A stretch of DNA of 64,000 bases from Ampullaceana balthica. Its lineage: Eukaryota; Mollusca; Gastropoda; Lymnaeidae. Position numbers and translations under genes: made by a program. The notes under the pieces are model-generated. The model did not search any database, had not been told where the DNA came from, and worked only from the letters and a program-made list of their open reading frames with translations. The DNA lies in assembly GCA_944989445.1 (NCBI GenBank), contig CALYLW010000549.1:1-64000 (forward strand), written 5' to 3'. This document shows positions 1-21,762 of this stretch, piece after piece (the first letter of the stretch is position 1; each line of letters opens with the position of its first letter).

Positions 1-203
1 GACTTAAGTTAGCTTAAATTTATAGATTGAATTTTTGTTATTATTGTAATTCCAATACCTCTTATTTTTTTACATGAAACTCAAACTGATTGGGTTTAAA
101 AAAAATTCCTGTTAACTATTTTGAAAAGTCAAAATAAATAATAAAAGATGGAATTAGTCGAGGATTACTCCTGCATTTCAACCAATGAATTCCATTATTT
201 CAG

Positions 204-3200
204 AACCATAGACAGCTTCAGGTTGCCCTTTATGAGGCTGTCTTTGACTCGGTTGCCATGGACGCACATATGAGAAATTCAGACCGGGAAGGTGAGCACA
301 CATCAGAGAAGCACAACAAACTCCGTCATATATAAGAAGATATTAAACTCAACTCTTCATAAATCCACCCCAATTTTCTTCAAATAACTTCTGATTCAAA
401 AAGTATTTAGAAGAATTGGGAAAAACTTAAATTATAGAGTAATGATTTAAAAAGAAACATGCAATTTATCCTGAAAAAGAAAATATTGTCTAAAATTGAT
501 GCTTGTAATATATCTTTTGTTCTTACTTGTCATATGAAACACCCACAAAAATTATAAACTTTCTTGTGTAAATCTATCCTCAGATCCAAACTGTTTCAAT
601 AACTCTATACGAGTCGAGCTGTGTGCTGGCAACACAGTTAAATATCCCAAAGAAGGTAATAGGAGCTAGGAAACTATTCCTTACATATAGATTATATAAT
701 TCAAATATTTCATTGACATTTAATTATTGTGCCTATGATATAAAAGTTCTCTGTATGTCTGGTGCATTTAGCAAAGGTACAGGCTTGAAGCAAAAAAGAG
801 GCATTAATGCCACTGTCTTTGGAGACGCTTAAACTTTTAAAAAATATAATTGAATGCATAGATAATTTCCCATTACCACTTACTAGATGAGGGCAGACTC
901 ATAATTTTTTGGTCCCAAAAAGTAAAAATTATTTCCGAGAGGAAAAAATAGTACGCATACATGCATTTTCAAAAAAATGAATTGATTTATAATTTTCATT
1001 TGGTAAGTGAGGGAAATTCCTTTTTTCACAAATCATTTTCCTAAGTGACTCGACTTAAATAATATTATTTAAACTTTACCAAAGGTAAATGTTGTTATTT
1101 ATTCCTAAAATAAATACATGATTGGATTTATAGTTTCTTGCTTTTGTCTCTCTCCCCAACCCATTAAGGAACGCGTCTCCATGTGTATTCAAGCAAAAAC
1201 CGTGACAACACCAACATCGCTGTATTGAAAGACGGCGTCTCTTTTGTCATCAAGGCAGCTGGTGTCTACCTGATCAATCTTAACGTGAGTGGAGGGTCAT
1301 TTATTGCACAGAAATTGGCTTGCCACCATTAATGTACGCGTTTTCCCCCACTGTTATGTTGTTCAACATTTGTTAACAAGTTTCTCCAACATTAAATTAT
1401 AACCCCCTGTCATAGTACAATTGTGAATCAAAACACTGCTAATCAAGACACCTGTCCGTGGTCTGTTTAACAACTGAGTTTAATTGCATTTGCTTAACAT
1501 TTCAGTTATAGCCACTCCGAGTTCACCTCGCAACTCAAGTACTCAGTCTCAAAATTCAGTCACCTAAGTCGTATTCTGAAACAATGTAATTACAACAATA
1601 GTGCGCTCGCCTCACAAGTTGAGATGCATGGGATGGGATCTAGCCCTGTTAAGCCACAATAAAAATGTTCATAAATAGACTATTGCTAAAAAGTCTTCTG
1701 CTAACTTCGAGGGGAGATGGGCGCCGCCAAGTCTACCAAGCCCCGAGAACGTTTCAATGGAAACATTAGAACCCCCTACGACCACGAGGTTATGGGAACA
1801 ATATATATATTAATATATATATTTATATATATATATATATTCCAAGAAACACGTATGTTACATCACCCTTGTAAACAAAAACAAATCAATGACACAGATT
1901 TTCACTAAGCAAACAATGCATGTAAAACATCAAACATGTCAATATACGCACATGTTCTAATACTTAATGACACTTTAAATCGCTGGATAACTGCGTGTGT
2001 CTTTATCTGGGAATCACGCTGGGGGCTTCACATACCTCCCGTAACGTATTGTTGTTTTGGCCCCTTAAATTGATGAGTTGCGACGCGTGGTAATGACACA
2101 TTTGTGCCGACGCTGGGAGCGTGTACTTTATGATCTGATTCAGGTGTGTCCAACTCAAATAACATCTGGAACACCTCTCCTACCACTACATGACTGTCTC
2201 AACATGTTGTTTTGACCGTGTGTCATTGTACAAGTGTGAATCAACACTGCTAAACAAGACACTAGTCTGTGGTCTGTGTAACAACTGACTTTAATTTCAT
2301 TTCCTTTACATTTAACGGCTCCGAGGTCAACTGAGAACTCAAGTACGCAGTCTCCGAATTCAGTCACCTAAGTCGCATGCTGAAATAATATAATCACAAG
2401 AAACAGGTTTGTTACAATGCCCATGTGCAAACTCGGCTTCGTAAGCTGTTTCGTGACCACATCACGTTCGTCTATGAAGCAAAATTTCAAGCTTCGCGTG
2501 GTCTCTGAAATTTAAAAAAAATATAAAAAAATAACTAGATACGATCCGTGGTCTAGCATACACCGCAGACTTGCTAATAGATAGTGCAAAGAAAGGGGGC
2601 AAAGAACGGACACAAGCGCAAGTACGAAGAAATGGGAACAACGCGAGTGAACGTTGCCAGGACCGGCAACGCATTTTTGGTCTCGAGACATGCGCACTGC
2701 AGTCGAGCCGTCACACCCCCATTTCACCACCCTCGCTTGCCAACCATAAACTGGTCGACCCTAGCTAGGGTCATTCGTCATCCTTGCTTGCTCGCGTCTT
2801 ATGCTTGTCTTAATTTCTGGCGAATTATATATATAGATTTTAATGTATGATTTACCTTTCCTTAGTGTTTCCTATAATCATTGTAATTGATAAATGATGC
2901 ACAATAAAATAAAAGCAAATAAGCATAACACATTTTGTATTAAATATTTTTATAAAGATATGACATGAAAGTAATGTTTTAGGATTGAAACTTTCTGATT
3001 AGAATCTAATATAACAATTATAGTAGTAGTAGCAACAGTGGAAGTAATAGTATTACTAATATTAGTATTACTAAATTATCAAATATAATGACGATGATAA
3101 ATTCGAAATCCAGGTCTCCATCATTGACAACACATTTAAAAGTTACCTTGGACTCTTCCTGAACAACCTAATTTCATTGGCGTGTCCTGAAGGTGGGGTC

Positions 3201-3690
3201 AAGTGCTCCACAAATTATAAAGGCAGCTCTGACTATAGGATTTGTAACATTAACGGTAGGTACAAACTCTCTTCTTTTGTTTCACTTGCCTGCGATGAAT
3301 GTGATTTTAAAAAAAGGGTACCCCCGCCCCACACAATTTAATCTTTGCCGAGTGCTCTCATCTCCATATTTTGCTTTCAGATATATCTCTGTAATGTTTC
3401 GGCTTGGCTCTTGTCATCTTTTCAAACGAATGTGTCAGTGATTCTCTTCATGAAGCAAAATAATAATAATAAAAATAAAGAAATAAAAAACTTTAGTAAC
3501 TTTGATCATCATATATTATTTTTGTTAAATTATCAAATAAATACCTTCGATTTCTGATCGTTCCTTAGGTGTTCTCAGACTGAAAGTTAACGACACCCTT
3601 GATGTCAGAACAATGCAGAAAAATACAGTCATCAGGATAGCTAATGAGAGCAATTCGTATTTTACAATCGCTCTCCTACAAAGATTATAA
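204..3690 (+). CDS. TNF-like ligand A, C-terminal part (5' truncated by window)
   Basis: Five exons: 204-291, 584-655, 1169-1284, 3114-3255 and 3569-3690. Each has AG/GT borders, the phases run 0-1-1-0-1, and the model ends in TAA. The exons give a stalk piece, then a pre-domain segment with two cysteines, then a strand ending AAGVYLINLN (compare the TNF signature G-[LIVMF]-Y), then a LACPEGGVKC...YRIC segment, then a last exon NGVLRLKVNDTLDVRTM...FTIALL. The last exon fits the final strands of a TNF homology domain. The exon with the cytoplasmic tail and membrane anchor must lie to the left of base 1. TNF ligands are trimeric extracellular ligands of TNF receptors; that role is inferred from the family. 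C1q-like domains share the fold, but the membrane-anchored sister genes B to D favour TNF. Confidence 0.8.
1345..2405 (+). repeat. Diverged direct duplication inside gene A intron
   Basis: Bases about 1345-1600 and 2185-2405 share long runs, for example gtgaatca, aacactgcta, gtggtctg, caacttga and ttcagtcacctaagtcg, at clearly less than full identity. Both copies lie in the intron between the exons ending at 1284 and starting at 3114. No coding potential was seen in either. They could be two insertions of one old element or a local duplication. Confidence 0.6.
1595..1851 (+). repeat. SINE-like element with AT tail
   Basis: The left part (about 1600-1645) resembles a decayed tRNA-type promoter: gcgctcgcctcacaag, then a degenerate B-box region. 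It is followed by a body with gagatgggcgccgccaag and gaaccccctacgaccacgag, ending in a TA-rich microsatellite. The same body recurs at 5089-5220 with an AC tail. Body plus variable simple-repeat tail suggests a SINE or a LINE 3' end. The tRNA origin is tentative. Confidence 0.5.
2531..2843 (+). repeat. Dispersed repeat family R2, copy 1
   Basis: It begins near gatacgatccgtggtctagc and ends gaattatatatatagat. It shares a left end (gcagacttgctaatagatag, tgcaaagaa) and a right end (gtcgaccctagctagggtca) with copies at 35866-36277 and 46127-47127. Several short open frames here are incidental. Class unknown; this copy lacks the tRNA-like block seen in the other two. Confidence 0.55.
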
Positions 3691-4230
3691 TATCATGAAA
3701 AAGATTGCCCTGAAGTCATTGATGCAAACAAATCGTTCATCCATTGGAAAAATTACATATCAGTATGAAAGGAAAAATGTTTGTTGAATCGACCCAAAAA
3801 AAAACGATAAAACTAATATGGTTCATCTGTAAAACTTTTAAAATATTAAAAAAGAGATCACTTACCAACATATTTGCCGGATGAGAACAAATGCTTGTTG
3901 AAACTGCTGCGGACATTTTTAAAACCACTACATTTCTTGTGTTACAAAGACTTGACAAATTTTCATTGTTTTTTTCTCTTCTTTTTCTTTGATTTACTGA
4001 TATCATGGTTTTAAACAAAAATGAATACACGGCTGACGGAATCAGGTGTTTACCCGGTTATGGGTAGTCGGAATCAGGTGTATGCCCGGTTATGAACAGA
4101 CGGAATCAGGTTTCTTTCAAAGGCGACCAATAGGCACCAAACTCCTAACTTCTACAACGAGCAAACCAACCCTGTCCGAAAGCTTTACCAACGTAAAAAT
4201 AAAACCAACATTAAAAAATCATCAATACGG
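3691..4230. other. Gene A downstream flank, no gene seen
   Basis: AT-rich sequence after the gene A stop. No reading frame with family features and no unambiguous polyadenylation block were seen. The start of the next minisatellite forms the right border. Confidence 0.5.
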
Positions 4231-4238
4231 CTTCATAC

Positions 4239-4815
4239 TAAACCATCACTACCATCTCATGCTAAGCCGTTACTACCATCTCATACTAAACCATCACTAC
4301 CATCTCATGCTAAGCCGTTACTACCATCTCATACTAAACCATCACTACCATCTCATGCTAAGCCGTTACTACCATCTCATACTAAACCATCACTACCATC
4401 TCATGCTAAGCCGTTACTACCATCTCATACTAAACCATCACTACCATCTCATGCTAAGCCGTTACTACCATCTCATGCTAAACCATCACTACCATCTCAT
4501 GCTAAGCCGTTTCTACCATCTCATACTAAACCATCACTACCATCTCATGCTAAGCCGTTACTACCATCTCATACTAAACCATCACTACCATCTCATGCTA
4601 AGCCGTTTCTACCATCTCATACTAAACCATCACTACCATCTCATGCTAAGCCGTTAACCATCTCATACTAAACCATCACTACCATCTCATGCTAAGCCGT
4701 CACTACCATCTCATACTAAGCCATCACTACCATCTCCTACTAAGCCACCACTACCATATTATACTAAGAAGTCACTACCATGTCATGCTAAACCATCACT
4801 ACCTTCTCATACTTA
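4239..4815 (+). repeat. Minisatellite, 48-bp higher-order unit
   Basis: Tandem array of a roughly 24-bp motif (ccatcactaccatctcat plus gctaag or actaaa), alternating in two versions to give a 48-bp unit. The left part is nearly perfect and the right part (after 4650) is degenerate. The unit is a multiple of three and stop-free in one frame, so a 203-residue reading frame appears that is a repeat artefact. Confidence 0.9.
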
Positions 4816-5088
4816 ACCATCATTACCATCACACACTAAGATATCACTTCCATCTCATATCAAGTCATCACCGCTATCTGATACTAAAACTTCACCTCAT
4901 GTCGCAGACACCAAATACTAAATATTTAAAACACTAAACCCATGACTAGAATAAAGACCCTGAAGTAACCATCACATAAAGTAAAGCTGAATTTTAAAAG
5001 TTTTATGAACATGTATTTGTGTTAGATCAGATAGTCATTTTTAACATTAAAATTATTTATTTAATTTGCGTGTGTAAACATTTAGTTG

Positions 5089-5231
5089 ATGAATGACTAT
5101 CGCTAAAAAAAAGTCATCCGCTGACCTGGAGAGGAGATGGGCGCCGCCAAGGTCCTCCAAGCCCCGAGAAAGTTTTAATGGAAACATTAGAACCCCCTAC
5201 GACCACGAGGTTATGGGACACACACACACAA
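5089..5231 (+). repeat. SINE-like body, second copy with AC tail
   Basis: Very similar to 1690-1798 (gagatgggcgccgccaag, gaaccccctacgaccacgag, gttatggga) but followed by an AC microsatellite instead of AT. The tRNA-like left half of the other copy is not evident, so this copy is probably 5' truncated. Confidence 0.6.
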
Positions 5232-5544
5232 ACATTTATTTAAATAAAATGTTTCCTGTACTAGATATGTTTCTTGAATTTTCTTGTGACATGAATGTCA
5301 ACACGATGAGAAATAGTCTAGAAATAGAAATGTAAATGTAACGATGTTAATGCTGTTTATTGTTTTACCTATGTGTGAAAGTGGGATTTAAAATAAGTTA
5401 CCTTGTTTGCAAAATGGATTAAAACAACCTGTTTTGAAAATCGTCTCAGTATCAAATTATTTTTAAATTGAGATTGGATGAAAGAGTGAGCATTACCCAA
5501 AGTGAAATTGTTCTTCAAAGTTTTTAAGTTTCAAAAGGTTGTTC

Positions 5545-5663
5545 ATAACTGTACTTCTCACATAACTGTACTTCTCACATAACTGTACTTCTCACATAAC
5601 TGTACTTCTCACATAACTGTACTTCTCACATAACTGTACTTCTCACATAACTGTATTTCTCAC
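5545..5663 (+). repeat. 17-bp minisatellite, 7 units
   Basis: Seven direct copies of ataactgtacttctcac. The last copy has a single change (gtattt). Confidence 0.95.
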
Positions 5664-6232
5664 GGGTTTCCTATGTATTTTTTATAAACTTTTCTTTTAG
5701 ATCCACGATGCTCTTCTAATTATTTTCTGCCATTAATCTTTAGTTTTGTCATTGATAAACCTTTTCTAATGACCTGTTCTTTTCAACAACATATCTTTTT
5801 GTGAGCCCTAGTCTATCAAATTAAAGAACACTTCAGAGCTTTGGTTATTTCTAAATTATTATTCCAGCCATTCTTGCTATCAAGTTAGATAATAATAAAC
5901 TGCACCCAATATTTATTCTTTATTTTAAAAAAAAATATTTGTTTTGTTTTTTGAAATTAAATTACAAAAAGGCCGTATGGTACCTTTTGTAAGCAAGTCT
6001 TTTGTTCAGTTTAAGAAATAACACGTGTTTCATTATTTTTTAAAACAAATTGTATCATAACCTTAGTAATGATCTATTTCATATTTTTTCTCATATTACC
6101 GATTATCACTTTATAGCTTAGTTCTGAACGCGAAAAAATTGAACTTTTTAAAAAACAAAACACATATCTACTAAATTTCTCTTCATCCGTTGATATTCTT
6201 CATCATCCTTTTATGTCGCTACATCACATGTA

Positions 6233-6320
6233 GGGGGGGGGGTGCCTGGCATACTCGGCCACTCTCCTCCATTCCGACTGATCCGTGGCCTCTTTGCCTT
6301 CATGCCCGCACCCCCCCCCC
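6233..6320. repeat. G10/C10 inverted tracts
   Basis: Ten G followed by tgc at 6233-6245 is matched in inverse by gca plus ten C at 6308-6320. This is a perfect 13-bp inverted repeat around a 62-bp loop, with hairpin or quadruplex potential. Confidence 0.8.
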
Positions 6321-7129
6321 AATTTGGCTTTAGTTCTTTCTCAACTCACCGCCTTCATCTCATTGTAGATCGGCATGTCAATTAGTCGTTTACCTTCCGA
6401 CTTCTTTCAATACGTTTTTTTTGTTTTGCTTTTTTGGGTTTTTTTGTTGGTGCTTCCATAGAGTTTGGTATTCTTTCCAGAGGACCTGCCGATTGCAGTT
6501 TTCCTTTTTAATTATTGAGACAATGAGTGGGACTTCACGAAGACCATAAATCTCTTGGTTCAGTTCATGCCGCTTCCCATGAAAGCATTTTTCAAAATTG
6601 GTCAAAGTGTTGAATTTTCTTAAACTGTTTAGTTTCTAGCCCGCGGGTTATGCTCCTAGTTTTGACCCGTTTCAAGAATCGCTTAATAGGAATTATTTTC
6701 TTTAAGCAGCGTGACGTAACATAAGGCTTAACTTTGAAGTCATCACTTCAGAAATTGATTTGTGTAAGTATATCACCTAGCTCATTCCTCTAAGTTGTTT
6801 GAGAAACGTGTATTTGTGCGATCCTTTCGAATTACGAGGGCGTCATTTCATGCTGACTGTGTTATATCCGGTCTTTATTATTTTTTAAAATACTTGAAAA
6901 TATTTTTTTTAACAGGCAGAGGAACTACATCATTGATGAACTTATTTTCACATAATTATTATCAACATATTTAAATATATTTTTACAAAGATACTATGAC
7001 TATCACAACTCTGCGTGATTCATGAAAATAATAAATAATAATAATTTACTTCATTAGATTTAAAAGCCCTTAGACGTGACCAACTGTTCATCTGCGTATT
7101 GTCTTCCCTTTTGTAGTTTGGGATAGCAG

Positions 7130-7306
7130 CAATGTTCCCTTTAAGCTGCGTGGCTGCGCAGATATCTGACCGATGCCGCGCAACAGTTTAGAATTACTGC
7201 GAAGAAAATTTGGTAAAATATTGCACAAAAAATGGATTCTGTGCAACTTTTGCACACAAGATTTTTTAATTTGCACACAGATCATCGAACCTTAGAAGGA
7301 ACATTG
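7130..7306 (+). mobile_element. hAT-type MITE, CAATGTTCC family, copy 1
   Basis: Short inverted ends caatgttcc / ggaacattg. The flanks gatagcag and gagatcag agree at 6 of 8 positions, as expected of an old 8-bp target duplication. Other copies are at 9628-9820 (reverse), 60725-60920 and about 63743-63928. Non-coding. Confidence 0.65.
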
Positions 7307-7314
7307 GAGATCAG

Positions 7315-8660
7315 TAGCAGGGTTCTCAAAATTTTGGAAGTCTCTAAAGACAGTCCCCTGTAGGTTCAAAATACCCTGGCACAGTGGATCCCCTGAAAAT
7401 TGGATAAGATGAATCTGTGAATGATACAACTTTGAGCGTATCTTTTTTTTAATGAAACAATCGCCATGTGTCAAGCACTAACGATAAAAAACGTGTTACT
7501 CAATGTAAAAACATCACGTGATTTTAACCTAATTAAAAGACGATCTCACAATAACGGTTACGGTTTACCGAGTGATGAGTGATGTGTCATACTGTGACAT
7601 CCGCATTACAATTCGGCAGTTAAAATCTTAATGTCAACTGGAAGGAAGGCGTTGTACCAAATCTCATATATAAAAAAAAACAGGACTGGGATTTCCGTGC
7701 GGCGTGTTAAGTTTCGTTCCCAACTCAAGAGAGGTTTTATGAAATATTATGTTCTCAGAAGGTAGTTTCAGTATCGCTGTGCTAGATCCTTGGCCGACTT
7801 GTTGGATTGTATTGAGTCGTGTTGGTGTTGGTCTACATGTCAGCGTGGATTAGTAATTCGGTGTTAATTAGATGCAGTGGTGCAGTGAAAGACGTGTCAG
7901 ATGTGATATATGGGAAATGGTATTCTTGTAAAAATACTTTTTTTTATGTGAGTTCATTTGATAATTTACTACGACTTATTTATTTTTATTTAACACTATA
8001 GATAAGATGTATTTGAAAATATCAATACTATGCAGAGGCTATAAGACTAAAAATAACTTGTTGAACATGGGAGTTTGGGTTGATTTAAAAAAAAATTTAA
8101 ACAAGGTTCAGAAATGCCACACACACACACACACAAAAACAACAAGAAAATTCAATAATAACTTGTTTAGCCCACTATAAGCTAGATAAAAGAATAAAAT
8201 TTATTTCAGTGCTTTATGCGAGAAAACCCCATGCATTAAGTGTGACTGAGGACCTGGTTTAGAAAAAAAGGATTGGCTTAGACAGAATTCGATACATAAT
8301 TTAAAACATTTAGCTTTTGAAATATGTTTATGGAAAAACTTGTTGATATAAAATGTAGTGCATTTTTCTTCTTTTTAGCTATAACACGTTTTTAAAAGAA
8401 TTTTTTTTAAAGTATGTTTTATTTTTAATGAAATTGTTACAGCGATAAAAACATATGATTGTTTGTGATTTTATAACTTTTTTGTTTTTATTCTGACGAT
8501 TCTAATACAGATTTTTATGAATATAATTTCTTATTCCAGAAATATTTCATTTTTTAGACGTCTGCCAGTCGTTCGTGAATACTGACTAGGTGATTCTGTT
8601 ATAAGAGAATATCGCCAGCTGATCTTAAGGTCGACTGAAACTGATCCTGTTGAATTCAAT
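7315..8660. other. Gene B upstream region
   Basis: AT-rich sequence with a short AC microsatellite (8118-8134). The promoter and 5' UTR of gene B should lie in its right part, but no TATA box or initiator stands out. No other gene seen. Confidence 0.4.
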
Positions 8661-8674
8661 TTAATTTTCACACC

Positions 8675-18646
<9,972 letters not shown>

Positions 18647-18649
18647 ACT

Positions 18650-19070
18650 GCTACAAGATCATTACAGAAATCAAGCGTTGCATGTTGCTGAAAACAAACA
18701 ACATAACATGTATAAGTCTCTGTTACTGCAACAACAACAAATATGATGTGATAGCATAAAAAGTATTAAAAAATTGTGCGAACAATGTTGATGTACAATA
18801 AGAACTCAAGTATTATGTTGATCAATAGTTTGATTTGTTCAAAAACAAACATTGATATTGATGCGTTTATTCCCCGGTTGATGAAAATGTCTTGTCATTG
18901 CTGTTTAGCACGCAGTTGATTTGTTCAACCAATTTGAATACCACTGCCATATCTTTGACTTGAAATCTCCTGTCATCTTTCTTTCATTATAAGGATCATG
19001 TCCCTGATGTGTTGAATCCTCGAAATTGCTCTTTGAAATCCTCTTGAATTTGATTTATTTTAATCTCGCA
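18650..19070. other. Gene B 3' flank
   Basis: AT-rich sequence after the gene B stop, probably including the 3' UTR. No other feature recognised. Confidence 0.4.
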
Positions 19071-19073
19071 TTA

Positions 19074-19326
19074 CGAGCCGTCCATAAAGTACGTCACGCT
19101 ATTTTCGATCATTTTTAACTCATCCCCTCCCCCCTGTCACAAACTGTCACAAATTTCGGACCCCCCCCCCTAAAGTACATCACACTTTCCAAAAAATTTT
19201 GTATTAAATATAAAACACCGTGACTTCACACATGGCTGGACCCCTTCCCCCCCCCTGTCACAAACTGTCCCACTTTCTTAGACCCCCTCCCCCCTGAGGA
19301 GCGTGTCGTACTTTATGGGCGGCCCC
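19074..19326 (+). mobile_element. MITE, GGGGCCGTCC family, copy 2
   Basis: Ends cgagccgtccataaagta / tactttatgggcggcccc, flanked by tta on each side (19071-19073 and 19327-19329). The interior has C-rich blocks and ctgtcacaaactgtcaca. Confidence 0.8.
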
Positions 19327-19379
19327 TTACCTTTACTTTAACTATCCGTCAGTAACGAGTCTTTCACATTTCTGGTGAA

Positions 19380-19512
19380 TTTCTGACACATTACAGAACA
19401 TTTCTAACACATTACAGAACATTTCTGACACATTACAGAACATTTCTGACACATTACAGAACATTTCTGACACATTACAGAACATTTCTAACACATTACA
19501 GAACATTTTTGG
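19380..19512 (+). repeat. 21-bp minisatellite
   Basis: About six copies of cacattacagaacatttctg(a/ac), with small changes in the last units. Confidence 0.9.
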
Positions 19513-19848
19513 CACACTACTGTCAATTTTCTTTAAATAATTTCAACAACAACCGATTAGTTATTTTGTTTAACTTTATCAAAGAATAATTCAGTTTCTG
19601 CTCTTGGTTCTCACTTAATTTACAAAATATTCATGGCAGTAAAACTAAGGTTAGTGTTCATTGACAGCCTATTCGTATTATCTTAACTCCCTTTTTTTTA
19701 ATGAGTTTGTTAGTTGTAAATGTAATAGATGATCTAAATATTTTTGTACCTCTCTAAAATTCTCTCATAAAAGTTTGTTTATAAATGGAGAGATCTCGAA
19801 AATTGGAGCATTTATCCAAGGTTTAGAAACAAAATTACCGGTTGCCTG

Positions 19849-20013
19849 CAGAGGCGTAACAACGACTTGGCATCGGGGCAGTTGCCAAGAGCGCCGAGGG
19901 CTAATCCTACTTAAATAATCAATTTATTCTGTGTAATTTAGTATTTTCCCTATTTCTCAAGAGCGCAAAAAATTAATTAGCCAAGGGCGCGGAAAATTCC
20001 AGTTACGCTTCTG
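19849..20013 (+). mobile_element. hAT-type MITE with perfect 8-bp TSD
   Basis: Inverted ends cagaggcgtaac / gttacgcttctg. Both flanks read gttgcctg (19841-19848 and 20014-20021). Length 165 bp, non-coding. The 8-bp duplication and CAG start are typical of the hAT superfamily. Confidence 0.85.
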
Positions 20014-20021
20014 GTTGCCTG

Positions 20022-21170
20022 ACAGGATTTTCAAGACATTCAATTTATTTTGCTATAAAATATGCGGATTAACCATTAGCTTTACTTTTTTTATACTTTA
20101 ATATGGATGTTAAATTACTTCTTCCATTTTAAGTTCAGTTTTACCAAGTAGATATATTAGTTGGCTTTGTTTTTGTTGGGCTAAAATTTAAACTTTATTA
20201 ATTCTTTCGCTTTTTTGTAAGTGATACAAATTTCTTTCATCGGTATTCGATTTGTTAGTTTTTAAATATTTATCATATTTTTGTGTAAATAAATGCACTA
20301 TTGCTTGTTAACAAACTCCAGTTTTATAATAACTTTTGTTTTGAATTTATTGGTTAAAATGGTCCGGTCTTCAATTTTCTTTTACACACATTGTTCCTAT
20401 GCAAACACGTCAAACAGGTTACATATTGAAATTTCCCATTTTTATTTATTTATTTTTTTTTGCCCATTTTTTTACCACGTAATTACCAGTGGTGCGGTAA
20501 TGACTGAAATTCAGCCCCTTTCTTAAGTATTTTGACACAACGCGCATTAAATTAATTCACTTTAATTTATTTAGATTTTAGATGATAAAATTACAAATTA
20601 GCGCTACGTTTCCAGCCCCCCATCACCCCCCAAACCACTTCAAACACCCCGTTCTTGACACGCTAAACAATTTCTTTAACACCGAAACGGTGTCAATAGT
20701 TTTAACACTCATTTTTTTCCACAAGATATGTTTAATACGCACAAATTAAATTTCAAAACCATATTTTTAAAAAAAAATGCAACCAGCAGGCTTTAAATTC
20801 TTTTCAAGACTCTTATTTAGCTCAGATAGCGCGAATTTCATCTTGGTCATTTAGTGAGCGTTTATTTGAACGAATGGTTGCATACAATTTTTAATTATTT
20901 ACTTGTCTGGTATCTACTGACGAAGGGAGGTCGTTATCATATATAACGAATCGTTATCAGTAAGGAAAGCGAGGTTACTATATTAGAATATGTAGCTACG
21001 TCAGTATAACACAATGTATGTATTTTATTAATAGAGCCAGTTGGGTAATGGTATCAGAAATTAGAGTGAACTATTGTGTCAATAACTATAAGAAAAGGAA
21101 AGTTAAGACTCGCTGCCTCTTTCAATGCAGAGAACATTAATGAAACAATCGTAATTTGAGATTGTACTCG
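20022..21170. other. Intergenic B-C, featureless AT-rich stretch
   Basis: No exon, repeat unit or RNA gene that I can support. Confidence 0.4.
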
Positions 21171-21172
21171 AG

Positions 21173-21762
21173 AGTATCCCAAGTAGTGAAACACAATCGC
21201 ATAGCACCCAGAGTAGGGAAGCACAACAGCACAGCAGCACAAGTTGGGAAACACAATCGCATAGCACCCAGAGTAGGGAAACACAACAGCATAGCAGCAC
21301 AAGTAGTGAAACACAATCGCATAGCACTCAGAGTAGTGAAACACAATCGCATAGCACCCAGAGTAGGGAAACACAACAGCACAGCAGCACAAGTTGGGAA
21401 ACACAATCGCATAGCACCCAGAGTATGGAAACACAACAGCATAGCAGCACAAGTAGTGAAACAGAATCGCATAGCACCCAGAGTAGTGAAACACAATCGC
21501 ATAGCACCCAGAGTAGGGAAACACAACAGCATAGCAGCACAAGTTGGGAAACACAATTGCATAGCACCCAGAGTATGGAAACACAACAGCATAGCAGCAC
21601 AAGTAGTGAAACACAATTGCATAGCACCCAGAGTATGGAAACACAACAGCATAGCAGCACAAGTAGTGAAACACAATCGCATAGCACCCAGAGTAGGGAA
21701 ACACAACAGCATAGCAGCACAAGTTGGAAACACAATAGCATAACACAAAGCGTTGTTTAACA
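21173..21762 (+). repeat. 30/60-bp minisatellite, stop-free in several frames
   Basis: About nineteen copies of a 30-bp unit in two alternating versions (gtagtgaaacacaatcgcat and gtagggaaacacaacagcat, each followed by agca...). The unit is a multiple of three and lacks stops in several frames, so 110- to 230-residue frames appear on both strands. No start context, splice sites or neighbours argue for translation. Confidence 0.95.

Larger units (their letters stand above)
5340..7120. other. Intergenic A-B, mostly featureless
   Basis: AT-rich DNA without exons I can support. It contains the 17-bp minisatellite at 5545 and the G/C inverted tracts at 6233-6320, listed separately. The short open frame at 6390-6605 (- strand) has no family features and runs through T-rich sequence. 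Confidence 0.5.

Noticed and set aside
4046..4937. Reading frames of 203 and 82 residues rich in His, Tyr and Leu
   Set aside because: They are the 48-bp minisatellite read in one frame; no splice context or domain.
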